Source: Kalmusia sp. IMI 367209
Taxonomy: Eukaryota > Ascomycota > Dothideomycetes > Pleosporales > Didymosphaeriaceae
Assembly (NCBI GenBank): GCA_027946365.1
Contig: JAPEUQ010000008.1
Location: forward strand, 1,922,001 to 1,986,000
Direction: 5' to 3'
DNA length: 64,000 nucleotides
The stretch's first letter is position 1. Every line of letters starts with the position of its first letter. The translations under genes were made by a program, and so were the position numbers. The notes under the pieces were generated by a model. The model saw only the letters and a program-made list of their open reading frames with translations, did no database searches and had not been told where the DNA came from. Positions 34,997 to 45,896 of the stretch are shown here, in pieces.

Positions 34997-36461
34997 ATGC
35001 TCGTGCCCAAGAGTTATTCGTGGATGGCCGCCAGGGCGAAGCTGCCACCGAGCAAGCAGATGTGGCATATACTGAGGAGCTCGAGGATATGGCTGGCACT
35101 TGGGGTAGCTACTGCATTGATATGGTTATGGAGATATATGGGGCTGGCCACGGGAGAGGTGCAGAGGTATGCATATTGGTTGGGAAACATGGGGGATTCT
35201 TCCAGCGCACATAGTCGGCGTTCAGGAGCGAAAGCATGGCTGACAAGCGCTCAGATTCTACTGCTGGGGTCCCTCGAAAGCACCGATGCGCCTGACCACA
35301 AACGAGAACGAAGACTGGCACGCACATCTCCAAACGCCCGTCATATTCAATTCACACAAGCCAATCGTGGTCAACGACTCGTCCATAAATTACGTCAACC
35401 TCAATGATATACAATCAACGGTCGATGCTGTCAAGAAGCGGGAACGAGTCCTCATTCTCACCCCAGTGCGCGAGGCGTCCAAATATCTCCCCCAACACTT
35501 TGATCTACTCAGCGCACTCACATACCCACACGAGCTGATAGACCTAGCTTTCCTAGTCGGCGATAGCAGGGACGATACAAAGGCAGCGCTGGCGAAGGAG
35601 CTGGAGAGGGTGCAAGGCAATCCCGAAATCGCCTTCCACTCAACCTTGATCGTGGAGAAAGATTTCGGTGTCAAGCAGTCGCAGGAGGTGGAAGACAGAC
35701 ACGAATTTGAGATCCAAGGTCCGCGTAGAAAAGCCATGGGGAGGGCGAGGAACTATTTGCTCGCTACTGCTCTGAAGCCAGAGCATAGCTGGGTGTATTG
35801 GAGAGATGTGGACATTCACGACAGTCCACCCGAGATCATTGAGGATTTTGTCCTTCACGACAGGGATATCCTCGTTCCCAGTGAGTGCCGCGAATAATGG
35901 ATTGTTAGGGGTCAGTGTCACTAAAGTGCTTCAGATGTCTGGTTTCACAGGTACAAAGAAATCGATGGCAACTGGGTCGATATCGAGGGGAGATGTGTGT
36001 ATCCTTCTTTCACGGTGTCATTGAATTATACTAAATCCAATAGTTGACTACAATTCCTGGCAAGAGTCTCCCGACGGTCTCAAACTCGCAGCCTCCCTCG
36101 ATCAGGACGTCATTATTGCAGAAGGTACATGCCCTCTATGAGTCTCGGTAGCCGGCCCACTAAGTCTTCTGTAGGCTACAAAGAATTCAAGACGAACCGC
36201 AAGTATATGGCCTTAGAGGGCGACTGGCGTGGAGATAAAGACGTGGAAATACCCCTAGACGGCATCGGTGGCGTCAACATCATCGTAAAAGCCGATGTAC
36301 ACCGCTCCGGCATCAACTTCCCTTGCTATGCGTTCGAGAACCAAGCGGAGACCGAGGGTTTTGCGAAAATGGCGAAGAGGGCAGGTTATGGAGTATATGG
36401 ATTACCGAATTATGTAGTCTGGCATATCGATACAGCTGAGAAATCCGGCAATGCGGGATGA
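34997..36461 (+). CDS. MNN9: Mannan polymerase complex subunit MNN9 (GT62, Anp1 family)
   Basis: Golgi alpha-mannosyltransferase that starts the outer mannan chain on N-glycans. Exons 34997-35166, 35255-35880, 35935-35994, 36044-36124 and 36175-36461 give 407 residues. Type II membrane topology: basic N-terminus, TM at about residues 30-48 (IWLALGVATALIWLWRYMG). Family blocks: FYCWGPSKAPM, RVLILTPVREASKYLPQHFD, GRARNYLLATALKPEHSWVY, the D-x-D motif in WRDVDIHDSP, VWFHRYKEIDG, DYNSWQESPDG, and the hallmark VHRSGINFPCYAFENQAETE. The start MLVPKSYSW matches filamentous-fungal Mnn9; an in-frame ATG 24 codons upstream exists. The C-terminal VVWHIDTAEK is also diagnostic. Confidence 0.96.
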
Positions 36462-37097
36462 TTACGCGAAATTTTGAAAGGTAAAAGGCATAGGCTGTAT
36501 GACATGCTTGTCGGTTACAGTGCATTTAGTCGGAGTTTGGGTGGCTACCATCCTGCATTTACATGGATTATGAAGCGATTGACATCAAGAGCATGGGCAT
36601 GAATATTGGTTTGCTGGACGCTGTAGGTCTGTCTAGCTCTTGCATTGGTGATATCGGGTTGTTGGGACACTATTATATACTATGTGTCATTTTCAGATGG
36701 AGAGTATCATCATGAATACAGTGAAGAGTGGTTACGTGGTTGTAATCCGCTATCGACAGACGACTTGTCGTTTTCGATCCACCACATACCAGGCATCGCT
36801 CTAAAACTTCAAGTTTGAGTATAACAAGAATTGAACTAGTTTAGAGTGTTGTGAAATCGAGAAATGAGAATCGATGCTCAGCCCACGGGATAAGTATCCT
36901 AGGCTAGAATATACAACGGCACTATTACTTGCTATGTATTCGCTAATATTGTTCCATATTTACTTCTCTAGCCAAAAGCAGAGATACAGCTGCGTTGGCC
37001 CGTACCTCCCACACAGATCACTTTCAATATCATATTCGCAATCATCATGTCATGGGAAATGATCAGCCTTTAGCGAATCTATGATCATCTATCCTTA
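36462..37097. other. Convergent spacer, AT-rich
   Basis: Between the 3' ends of MNN9 (+) and the prolyl-hydroxylase-like gene (-). AT-rich; no ORF of note. Marks the left side of the lower-GC island. Confidence 0.55.
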
Positions 37098-37889
37098 TCA
37101 ATGATCATGCGTTGGAACCTCGCTCCTATACATCACGTCTAACTCCGCCTCCCTCGTCCATATGTTCATACCTAGTTTCTTCCCTCTCTGGACCGGCAGC
37201 CCCGAATGTAACGTCCTTCGATCTCCTACCCTCCCCTTCCCCGCGTTACCCCCGCGGAGGTTCCTCCAGAACACAGCATTACGGGCAATAGGTCTGAACG
37301 TCACCCCGTTCTCCCACCCAGCATCGCAGTTCACAAACGCACACCAGCGCTCATCTTTGGGTGCGTCAAGCAAAGGAAACTGTGTCCCACCCCCGACGAT
37401 ATCATCAGACGTGCTTATATATACGAAGAACGACGAGAGACGATTCCCGCCATACTCTGGCGTTGTCTGAAGCGATGAAGTAAACCAATCCGTGTGCGGC
37501 GCGTACGTCTCTCCCAAGCTATATTGCACTGCTTGCAGCGGTTCGAGATGGGTCCGAGGGATGTCGTAGCCCTGGAATTGCAACGCGCGCTCCTCGATGC
37601 AGCGGACTACTTCGTCGCTGTTCAGCGATGTCGACCGTGATGTCCGCGTTGAGGCAAGGTGCTGCTGGCCCGATTGGTCGGCGATTTGGGAGGACGTGAA
37701 ACGTCCTGAGGAGATGGACTCGAGGTGTTGGGCTTCGGTTTCTGTGAGGAAGCCGGGGATGTAAATGATGAGTGGGTCTTCTGAAAAGATTTGTACGCTA
37801 TACAGATGTTGCGGGCATGTGTAGTTATTGGTGGAGGTCGCTCTCGTAAGGAGAGCTAAGAAGGAAACGGCGCAGAATCGGTTGAGCAT
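37098..37889 (-). CDS. Secreted prolyl 4-hydroxylase-like 2OG-Fe(II) dioxygenase
   Basis: Single exon. The start MLNRFCAVSFLALLTRATST is chosen because it opens a signal peptide; an ATG 14 codons upstream would spoil it. The mature part is a P4H-type jelly roll of about 240 residues. The iron-binding HxD is in YAPHTDWF (about residue 150). The distal His and the Lys that binds 2-oxoglutarate are in TLHSGLPVQRGKKLGMNIW (near 235-245). FLTETEAQHL near the N-terminus is the usual P4H opening. There is no KDEL-type tail and no peptide-substrate-binding domain as in animal alpha subunits. Target prolines are unknown. It is head to head with the PDI-like gene at 38236. Confidence 0.9.
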   Translation of the reverse strand: MLNRFCAVSFLALLTRATSTNNYTCPQHLYSVQIFSEDPLIIYIPGFLTETEAQHLESISSGRFTSSQIADQSGQQHLASTRTSRSTSLNSDEVVRCIEERALQFQGYDIPRTHLEPLQAVQYSLGETYAPHTDWFTSSLQTTPEYGGNRLSSFFVYISTSDDIVGGGTQFPLLDAPKDERWCAFVNCDAGWENGVTFRPIARNAVFWRNLRGGNAGKGRVGDRRTLHSGLPVQRGKKLGMNIWTREAELDVMYRSEVPTHDH

Positions 37890-38235
37890 TGCAGAGTCGG
37901 TGGTGAATGCACGCGAAGCGATTATAATCAAACGCAGACTCTACAATCGGAATGAATGTTGCAATGTCACGGAATTCAGATTGATCAAGAAATGTTTTAT
38001 GGAGGGGTGGCAATCATGGTGGGGAAATATTCCTCAGGCTGATGCTCGTTACAGACCTGAAACGGAGTGAGTTCCAACACCCCGCGACACGGGCGGATGT
38101 GCCTGATCTACGTCCAGGGTATCTTTCTCAAGACCCAGAGTGTTCGTACTCCCCTGGTGAAATTGTGGCCAAAAACAACTCGCTCCCTTTCCATATTCTC
38201 GACCAGGTGCTGTTGGCTCTTTTATCTAAGCGAAC
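37890..38235. promoter_or_regulatory. Shared divergent promoter, P4H-like / PDI-like pair
   Basis: 346 bp between the two start codons, so both genes must use it. No clear TATA box. Co-expression is inference. Confidence 0.6.
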
Positions 38236-39387
38236 ATGATGCAATTCGCTATATTGTGGGTCGCATTCTATTCACAGCTCGCGAAATCACTACTTTTACA
38301 AAATGTATCACGATATGATTTCGAAATGTTGCTTAAAGATAATAATCTAGTGCTTGCGACTTTCTCATCGCAAACATTTGATTCGGTTCAGCCGTTTCAT
38401 TTGGTCCTCAAAGAGACCGCAGAAATCGTCGAGACGCCGATGGTCCTGATAGACTGCGACGCTGAGGCGGAACTATGCCGAGAACACGACGTAAACGAAT
38501 ATCCAGTGATGCGATTATTTAAGCAAAATCAAGGTGAAGAGATGGAAGTGAAGAGATATCGGGGGCGAAAGACCAAGCGTGGAATTCAGTCTTTCGTGAC
38601 AAAGCACCAATTACCTACTTTGACGCACATCGAGCCCAAAGACTTGGGTATGTTCAAAAAGATCGATGATGTGGTCATCGTTGCGTATCTACCACCGGAC
38701 CAAGATGAGCGACTAGAAGTGTTTCGCTCCATAGCAATCAACCACCACGAAGACTTTGTCTTTGGTTACGTCACTGACTTGAAAAGTGCGGAGAAAGAAA
38801 GAGTCGAGATATCGACTATAGTTTGCTACAAGAATTCCGACCATGACAACAAAGTACTGAAGGGGTACCTTACCGAAGCAGATGTCGACAACTTCCTGGA
38901 AACAGCGACAAAGACGTTGATTGGGGAGTTCAGCGAGCGAAATATGGAACTCTATATGACAGTGAGTTCAAGAAAACCCCCATAATCATGCTGTCACCAA
39001 TCTGACCATAGACAGCCAGGAAAGCTTGCTGCTTATATCTTCGCCACCACGGAGGACGAAGCTACGTCGATGCGTTACGAACTGACGCCGGTAGCAAAAA
39101 GGTTCGCGCAGTATGTTACCTTTGGTGTCGCGGATGCCTTTGAGTACGGGCCAATGGCGAAGAATTTTGGGCTTGTTCACAACATATTTCCCGCGTTGGC
39201 AATCCATGCGCCAATCAATGATAATGTGTTCATCTATCTACAAGGCAGAGAGATAGTCGCATCAACAGTCGAGGCTATGTTGATGACGATTCTACAGGGG
39301 AAGGCGACCTCGGGACAAGTATTTGGGCGCGAGGCACCCGAGCTAGAGGAGGGGCAAACTATGCACGCGAGGCATGATGAGTTGTAG
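38236..39387 (+). CDS. PDI-like ER protein without CXXC, ending HDEL
   Basis: Exons 38236-38961 and 39016-39387 (54-nt intron; the downstream acceptor ACAG keeps frame) give 365 residues. A hydrophobic N-terminus (MMQFAILWVAFYSQLAKSLL) is a likely signal peptide. The first thioredoxin fold is recognisable by VETPMVLIDCDAEAELCREH and the cis-Pro strand NEYPVMRLFKQ, but where active PDIs carry WCGHC it reads SSQTFDSVQ. Two further folds resemble PDI b and b' (DVVIVAYLPPDQ; then GKLAAYIFATTEDEAT and VAKRFAQYVTFGVADAFE). The a' domain is absent. The last residues MHARHDEL form a perfect ER-retrieval signal. I infer a chaperone or subunit role rather than disulfide exchange. Confidence 0.88.
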
Positions 39388-40101
39388 ATGAATACCACCG
39401 GATCGATTTAGAAATACGAAAAAAGGAGGCTTGCATCGTTAGGAAGAGGCCGCCATTGAGCAAAATACCGCATTTCCGGGAGCGGGGTGCTTGTGGGGCG
39501 CATGTTCTGTTCCTGCAGCAATTCTTAGCAGAAGCTCGTTACTTTTTGAAAGCCAGATTCAACCACTTAAACTTGTCGCCTTTGAGGTTGGCAGAGAGCT
39601 GCGGATTGCATAGCCACGGAGGGGTGTTTAAAGGCTTGGAAGACTGACCAATGTCGCTTTAGCTGATCATGCTTCAGCCTCGTCCATGTACCACATGTCC
39701 TACACTCTTCGCTACCACCCACATTGCCTATACTCCTAACCGGTCCTTCATTGGGCCTAGCAATGTATGCAAATATAGATATTGGGGGAATGCGTAAGAC
39801 CATATGGCAGACGAGGGAGGCCTAGTGCTCTTTATGCATTTACTCATCATGTGTCGAAGTATGCCTCATATTTTTTCGTGATCTGATTGGTGGACGCCTC
39901 AACTATTGGTCAGGCAACAGTCTGGTTCCCGGTGATCGGCAGCCTCGTGATGTCTATTGAGTATGTAGGCGGTGTCTAGGTGCGGCCTTTGCTTGCTGCG
40001 TTTGAATGAATACGAGGCTGAAACATCTCATACGATAGTATATTTTGAACGGAAGGACTCACTTGACCATAGTTGTGCAAATAGACCTCGTGAATATCAA
40101 C
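39388..40101. other. Spacer, no gene
   Basis: 3' flank of the PDI-like gene and 5' flank of the membrane-protein gene. Short ORFs only. Confidence 0.55.
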
Positions 40102-41960
40102 ATGAACTGTTCTTTGTCAACACTTGGCAACCCTATGAAAAGCTTTGATTTCGATGGATTATTCACTGAATATACGTACCTTAATGAGACATGTCCGACA
40201 GGAAGTGACATATTCTTCAAAGGAACCAGACTGTTAACCGACGTCAGCTGCAGAATCATCACAAGGACCAGCAGCTCCATCTGGACGGGGTGGACTCCAT
40301 ACCCAATTGAAGACATCTGGACTCGAATTGTGACATGGAAACTCCCTTTGTTTCAGCTTGCTGTTCAGTTCCCTCGTGCACCACTGGGCTTCAACATTGA
40401 AACAGCAACTATCTTGCATCTACTCGGTGACCCGGTTGATTCGATAACAAGCATTTTGTTGACACTGGCCAAGTGCCATTACAAGGCCCGCCGAGCGAAG
40501 GATGTTTGCGAGGCAGTAAGAATCCAAGAGAGACATCCGGAGTATGCTCGCACCTGGAAAGCGCTGGCACTCATCATGGTCTCTTATGATGAGTGTGGGG
40601 AGTCCGATAAAATTGAACCCTTTTGTCAAACTTAGTAAGTATATGCCTCAGACATTCTGTACCTTACTGACATACAGTCTTAGTTTAGAGTCACGAAAAC
40701 ATCACGCGTTCGAGAGCGACATTCGTCATATATATGAGAGAACGGCCGACTTCTTAGCTGCAGACAGGGCCACCAAATCGCTTCCTGTCTTTGTGGCTGA
40801 GGTAATCTTCATTGGTGGTTGGCTTATTGCTCTGGTTAAAGCAGCTGCATCTGAGCCAAGCCCTAACAATTGGCCAAACGTGGAGGTTCACAGCGTGGCG
40901 TTCTCGGGAATGTATCTGTGGGTCACGTCAACCGTAAGCAAAGCCCCGGTACAACTTGAATGTGTCTTTCCCTGCGAAAGAAAGCATTCTTTTTTGCTTA
41001 GATGAGACATTGACATCGTACCGGCCTCCACTTTTTTTTAAAACTTCCACTGACTTTGTACCCGCACATTAGGTGATGATTGGGTCAGTGATCGGTGCCT
41101 CTCAGACTGAGAGGTCTATTCCAGGATTATTACAGGCTTTCGAAAATGATCTTAAACAGATGCAAGGAAAACTTACACGGCGTCCATCAGCGACTGACGG
41201 AAGAGAAAGTAAGTGTGTCAAGAATGGAAAGGAACGTGCGATCTACGGCGGTCTAAACAACTGGAGGCCAAGAAAATGGAACAATCGTGAATATTCTCTA
41301 GGAATCAGTAACTGGACTTTAGCATCTTTCGTCGCCGTGGCCATTCTTGTTCTTGGTGCAAGCTTCTTCACGGCAATTATTCTATCGAATTATGTGCCCC
41401 CAAAAGGTATCAACTGCCGTCATATACCACAGTCAATCATGTGAGTCTTTTTTCTGTTCCTGGCTTCATACTGCTAACAAGCACTGAGGCTCCTCGTCTG
41501 GCTATGTAGCTTTGTCCTCGAGTGCGCCTTCGAATTGTGGCTGCCTGAATGCTTATTCTGGCCAATCTTTTGCAAAGACTTGATCGCTACACTAGCCAAC
41601 ATCGGAATGATTCTTATCACTCAATGGGGCATCATGAATAGCTGCGCTTGCTGGTCAATGTGGGGTATGACTGGACTTCATTTACCGCAGATGTCAAACG
41701 TGAAGCCAGAGTTGATGCACTACACACGGAAAATTGCTCCCTGGATAATATTCATGGCTATCCTGTTTCAATTAGTATTCTGTGCGGCCGTAACCTGGCG
41801 ATATTGGGATGCAGTCCAAGTGTTTATCCAGCGAGACGACGGAACGTCTAATTGTGAATTGAGCAACCGAGAACCAGCAGAAACGCAGAGCGACAACGCG
41901 GGGGGAAATGAACAGGCATCATCGCATCCCCACTGGTGGCGGAAACATATGTGCTGTTGA
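40102..41960 (+). CDS. Fungal multi-pass membrane protein, unknown function
   Basis: Exons 40102-40634, 40678-40933, 41073-41440 and 41510-41960 give 535 residues; an in-frame ATG lies 19 codons upstream at 40045. The N-terminal half has the block WTGWTPYPIEDIWTRIVTWK and LFQLAVQFPRAPLGFNIET, which I know from uncharacterised membrane proteins abundant in filamentous ascomycetes. Membrane segments: FVAEVIFIGGWLIALVKAAA, FSGMYLWVTSTVVMIGSVIG, FVAVAILVLGASFFTAIILS, CLFWPIFCKDLIATLANIGM and IIFMAILFQLVFCAAVTW. Intron 2 (139 nt) is longer than most here. The tail is polar, ending HMCC. Transport or signalling function cannot be deduced. Confidence 0.82.
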
Positions 41961-42684
41961 GTTTCGATGCCAGCTCAGCTCAAAGTCAGCTGAGTACCGT
42001 AGACTATTCAATCTTTCTTCACTTCAGGCGCACTCTGGTCTCGTTACTTCATATGAAGCGTCGCCTTGACCGATGCAACCCGTAGACTTCACTTCACTGA
42101 GATGGAAGAGGTAGCCTTCTGCTCTTTGACTTTCTACAGCGTAGTCGTTGGTGACAAAAGTGGAGCTGAGGACACCAAGCACGCTAGGCGACATGGTCAC
42201 CGCTATAGCTTCAACGATGTTCCCTTTCCGTGACATCACTGACCCATCTCGGAACCAGATTTTGATAGTACTTTCTAGATAAGCTGGTCAGGATGTGGCT
42301 GATACGGAGGTTGAAGGAGTGTCTATTCGCAAAAATCTATTTGCTTTAAAAGAGTAGGCCGGCGACGGAACGCAGTGGCTGAGCTGAAGCGTAGCATAGC
42401 TGAAGCACAAGATTAGATGCAACAGAGCTCACGATGGCTTCGCCCCGCTGAACAGCTTGATAATCGAGCTCAATTTTGGAGCATCGTCCTCGAAGAACTC
42501 AGTACCAACGTCGAGTTAAAAGTATCAAGGGGATTGTCTCCAGCACATGTCTAGTCTTACCAACAGCAACAATCCCCATCTTCAGTCCAATCCTCAATTA
42601 GATCGAGTTCAAGATCGAATATCTTCATATTACAAGTACCTATACTTGCTATCCCAATCCAAAACCTACCACCCACCAATCAAA
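41961..42684. other. Spacer, no gene
   Basis: Between the membrane-protein gene and the small secreted protein remnant. AT-rich; no domain-bearing ORF. Confidence 0.55.
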
Positions 42685-43073
42685 ATGCAATTCTCTCTCG
42701 CTTGCCTCACTGCCTTCATGGCTACTAGAATCAGTGCCGCCCCCGCCCTCGACTCGCGATGCTGTCCCCCAAATCACCGTTTCAATCGCAAACGACCAGA
42801 TCGGTGCCAGCGCCGCAGCCACTGTCCTAGGTAATGATATTGCGCGCAACTTGACTGACCTCTTCCATGGTACCCCTATCGACCAGAACGGCGCTATTGT
42901 GGGTACGTCCGCCCAGCTGACGCAATTTAACGAGGGGACGCGCTGCTTTTTCCAAAATGTGAATTGGATCACCAACCTTACCGGCAAGGAAAAAGAGCTT
43001 TGTCGACTTGGATGGGGTTAAGGATGCAGCGCTTCCTGTCTCCTTGAATGGGTTCAATCTGCAGTGCGTCTAG
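42685..43073 (+). pseudogene. Small secreted protein, frame broken twice
   Basis: ATG at 42685 opens a clear signal peptide (MQFSLACLTAFMATRISAAP). The frame then shifts by one extra base near the C5 run at about 42740-42750. The following frame carries a mature domain with the pattern ITVSIANDQIGA and a Cys in NEGTRCFFQ, like the many fungal small secreted proteins of about 130 residues. A second extra base in the A5 run near 42989-42993 puts the last third (to the stop at 43071-43073) in a third frame. No GT-AG intron of suitable length repairs either break. Either a pseudogene or two sequencing errors. Its role, if ever functional, is unknown. Confidence 0.72.
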
Positions 43074-43640
43074 GACAGAAACTTTCGAAGAATGATGCTT
43101 GGGGTAATACTGGGTAATCTACGTGTTTTTCTATGTAGGGGCGCTGTATAGAGTGGTGGTGCTTCCTTCTTGTCGCTCATTTGTCATTCTTCTTGTACCC
43201 ATTGTAGATAGAAACGCCGATATATATTAAGAGTATACTGCAATATCTTGAATAACTTAGAATGAATTCTACTTTAAAAATTCCATCGAAACTGTACACG
43301 CGTTTTCAAGGTTCCAATAGAAGCGCGAATGCATCCGATAACCTAAGATCAGAAACTTCGCTAGGATGAATGACCAAAAATAATCTTCTGTTAAACAGTT
43401 GTAAAAAGTGAAAACAGCTAAGCTATCCCATTGTGATCAAAATGTATGATATGTGGCGCGTGGTGCAGGTGCACTTCGTAGTTCGAGTGGAAGCCGTTTT
43501 GTAGTGCAAGCACGGGCCATCGAAATCTTGGCCTTAACTCCACCAAAAAGTTTCTTGCCCGCATTGCAGACAAGCCCAGCAGCCGCTTTTGAATTCGGAA
43601 AACGCTCAGTTGCCCGGACCCATATATAGTTCGGACAAGC
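43074..43640. other. Spacer, AT-rich, no gene
   Basis: 5' flank of MPP10. A TATA-like tatata occurs near 43622, close to the MPP10 start at 43641. Confidence 0.55.
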
Positions 43641-45896
43641 ATGGCGCCTGTCTCGTTCTCACCAGACGCCTCAATTTCATCACATACGCTCTCTGCCGGC
43701 TCCGCCCAGCCATCTCCCATGGACCTTGCCGCGAATTCCCCCTCGACGCTCCTTGCGAGTCCGCTCGCCTTCTTACAGCCGACTACACAACTGAATAGCG
43801 CTTTTCTTGCTGCTGCGAAGCAGTTTCTTGATCCGGTAGCAGCGGGTGTGAGCGAGGCACAGACTGGCCGGCAGCAAGAGTTGCGCAGGAAGAGGAAGCG
43901 GGGTGAGGGAGATCATGGCGATGGCGATATTAGGGTCCTCCATTTGAAAAAGTTGCACGTTCATGGCTTTGGCGTCAATCAGGTCTTCGAGCAGACTAGA
44001 AAGATATTGGATGCCGCTACTTTGGAGATAGAACTGGCGCTTCCAAGAGACGATAGAGACGATACACTGGCAATCCGAGTAGGCGAAGAAGACGTAGAGT
44101 CAGATGACGATATGCCAATGCTGCAAGAGGATGAAAAGAGTTCAGACATTGGCGAAGAGGGTGTGGACTGGGAGTACGGCGGCGAGGACGTATCTGGCGA
44201 AGAAGCTCTGGACGGAGAGGACGATGATGACGACATATCTGAAGACATTGATGGAGAATACGAAGACAGCGACGAAATGTTTGATGGTGAAGACATCGAG
44301 ATAGAAGCTGATGAGGGTATATTTTCTGAGGATGCATCTGAAGACGAGCCTGCAGACACCTACCGGCCAGACCCTAACGGCTTGAACGATCCATTCTTCA
44401 ATATTGACCAGTTCAACAAACAAACGGACTTCCTCGAGCAGCGGGACAACCAGGGCGAAGCCGCGGATAGCGATGAAGAAGAAATTGATTGGGATGCCGA
44501 TCCATATTCGGCAAAAGCAAGCAAGCATTCCGGAGCGCATGGAGGCAGAGACATGGCGGATGAGAGCCCTGATGAGGACTCTGATGAGGAGGGCGGGCCG
44601 ACCTTTGGCAATGTTGACCTTAACGCGCCAGAAGGCGAAAGCGACGATGACGAGTTGCAAGATGGTGAAATGGATGGCTTGGAAGATGGCATGAACGCTA
44701 ACAATGTCTTTTATAAAGACTTCTTCGCGCCGCCTATGACTAAAGCGGGAAAAAGTAAGAAGAAACGAGGGCGTGTAAATCCTCACAACTTCCCTTCCGC
44801 AGACCACCCTCAGAACAACAAGCCAGACGAAGATGAGAACGACATACAAAAAGTCATGTCAAGGGTCCATGGCGACCTATTCTCAGACGAGGATGATTTG
44901 GACGAGGACGACCTGAGTGACCTTGATCCCTCAGATCCTAAGTCACGGCGGTCTACTCACGAGAGAAGGCAAGCTAAGATCGCAGAGCAAATACGAAAGC
45001 TCGAAGCCGCCAATGTAGCAAAACGAGGATGGCAACTTTCAGGAGAAGCAAGAGCAAGTGATCGCCCTCAAAATTCGCTCCTAGAAGAAGACCTGGAATA
45101 CGAACGGGCGGGAAAGCCAGTCCCAGTCATAACTCAAGAAGTCAGCGATAACATTGAATCACTTATTAAACGCCGCATCCTTGCAGGCGACTTCGACGAA
45201 GTGCTCCGCCGGCGCCCAGATGACCTCGCCACTGGGCCTAAGCAGCGCCGCGGCCTCTTCGAACTCGACGATAATAAGGATACGAAAGGCCTAGCCGAGA
45301 TATATGAGGAAGAGCATCTTCGCGCCGTCGATCCCAGCTTCGTGGATGCGCGTGACGAGAAGTTGAAGAAGGAGCACGCGGAGATATCGAATATGTGGAA
45401 GAGTATAAGCGCTAAACTCGACTCCCTCAGCTCCTCCAATTTCAAACCGAAGCCCGTCATTGCCAGCCTCGAGATCCGCGTCGACGCACCCGCCATCCAA
45501 ATGGAGGACGCGCGGCCCACGGCCGGTGGTGATGTTGCAGGCGCCAGCATGCTCGCACCTCAAGAATTATACAAGCCGGGCGACGATAGGGAGAAGAGCG
45601 AAATTGTTACTAAGGGTGGTATGCCGGTTGCGCGTGAGGAAATGACGCGAGAGCAGAAGCTTAGGCGGAGACGGAGGGAAAAGGAGAGAATCAAGAAGAA
45701 GGGTTTGCATGTCTCCGAGAAAAAGGCCGAGGATGAGAGCGGTAAGGAGAAGAAGAAGAATGAGAGGAAGCAATTGATTGGTGAGTTGAAGAAGAGGGGT
45801 GTACAAATAATCGGAAAGAAGGGACAAGTTACTGATGTAGAGGGGAAGGAGGTGAGTGAGGAGGCGAAGAGAGGCGCAGGGAGCTACAAGCTTTAG
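43641..45896 (+). CDS. MPP10: U3 snoRNP protein MPP10
   Basis: Component of the small-subunit processome in the nucleolus, needed for 18S rRNA maturation with IMP3 and IMP4. Single exon, 751 residues. Long acidic tracts (about residues 135-250 and 300-350) alternate with family blocks: EEEIDWDADPYSA, NNVFYKDFFAPPMTKAGKSKK, STHERRQAKIAEQIRKLEAA, KRGWQLSGEARASDRPQNSL, LLEEDLEYERAGKPVPVITQ and KGLAEIYEEEHLRAVDPSFV. The basic C-terminus (KLRRRRREKERIKKKG) is likely a nucleolar signal. Length is within the fungal range. The assignment is secure. Confidence 0.96.
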   Translation: MAPVSFSPDASISSHTLSAGSAQPSPMDLAANSPSTLLASPLAFLQPTTQLNSAFLAAAKQFLDPVAAGVSEAQTGRQQELRRKRKRGEGDHGDGDIRVLHLKKLHVHGFGVNQVFEQTRKILDAATLEIELALPRDDRDDTLAIRVGEEDVESDDDMPMLQEDEKSSDIGEEGVDWEYGGEDVSGEEALDGEDDDDDISEDIDGEYEDSDEMFDGEDIEIEADEGIFSEDASEDEPADTYRPDPNGLNDPFFNIDQFNKQTDFLEQRDNQGEAADSDEEEIDWDADPYSAKASKHSGAHGGRDMADESPDEDSDEEGGPTFGNVDLNAPEGESDDDELQDGEMDGLEDGMNANNVFYKDFFAPPMTKAGKSKKKRGRVNPHNFPSADHPQNNKPDEDENDIQKVMSRVHGDLFSDEDDLDEDDLSDLDPSDPKSRRSTHERRQAKIAEQIRKLEAANVAKRGWQLSGEARASDRPQNSLLEEDLEYERAGKPVPVITQEVSDNIESLIKRRILAGDFDEVLRRRPDDLATGPKQRRGLFELDDNKDTKGLAEIYEEEHLRAVDPSFVDARDEKLKKEHAEISNMWKSISAKLDSLSSSNFKPKPVIASLEIRVDAPAIQMEDARPTAGGDVAGASMLAPQELYKPGDDREKSEIVTKGGMPVAREEMTREQKLRRRRREKERIKKKGLHVSEKKAEDESGKEKKKNERKQLIGELKKRGVQIIGKKGQVTDVEGKEVSEEAKRGAGSYKL

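Noticed and set aside
34783..35214. PolyGln-containing ORF overlapping MNN9 exon 1
   Set aside because: It overlaps the secure MNN9 membrane-anchor exon in another frame; the polyGln comes only from the CAG/CAA repeat.
37098..43073. Secondary-metabolite gene cluster in the lower-GC island
   Set aside because: No PKS, NRPS, terpene synthase, P450 or cluster regulator is present.
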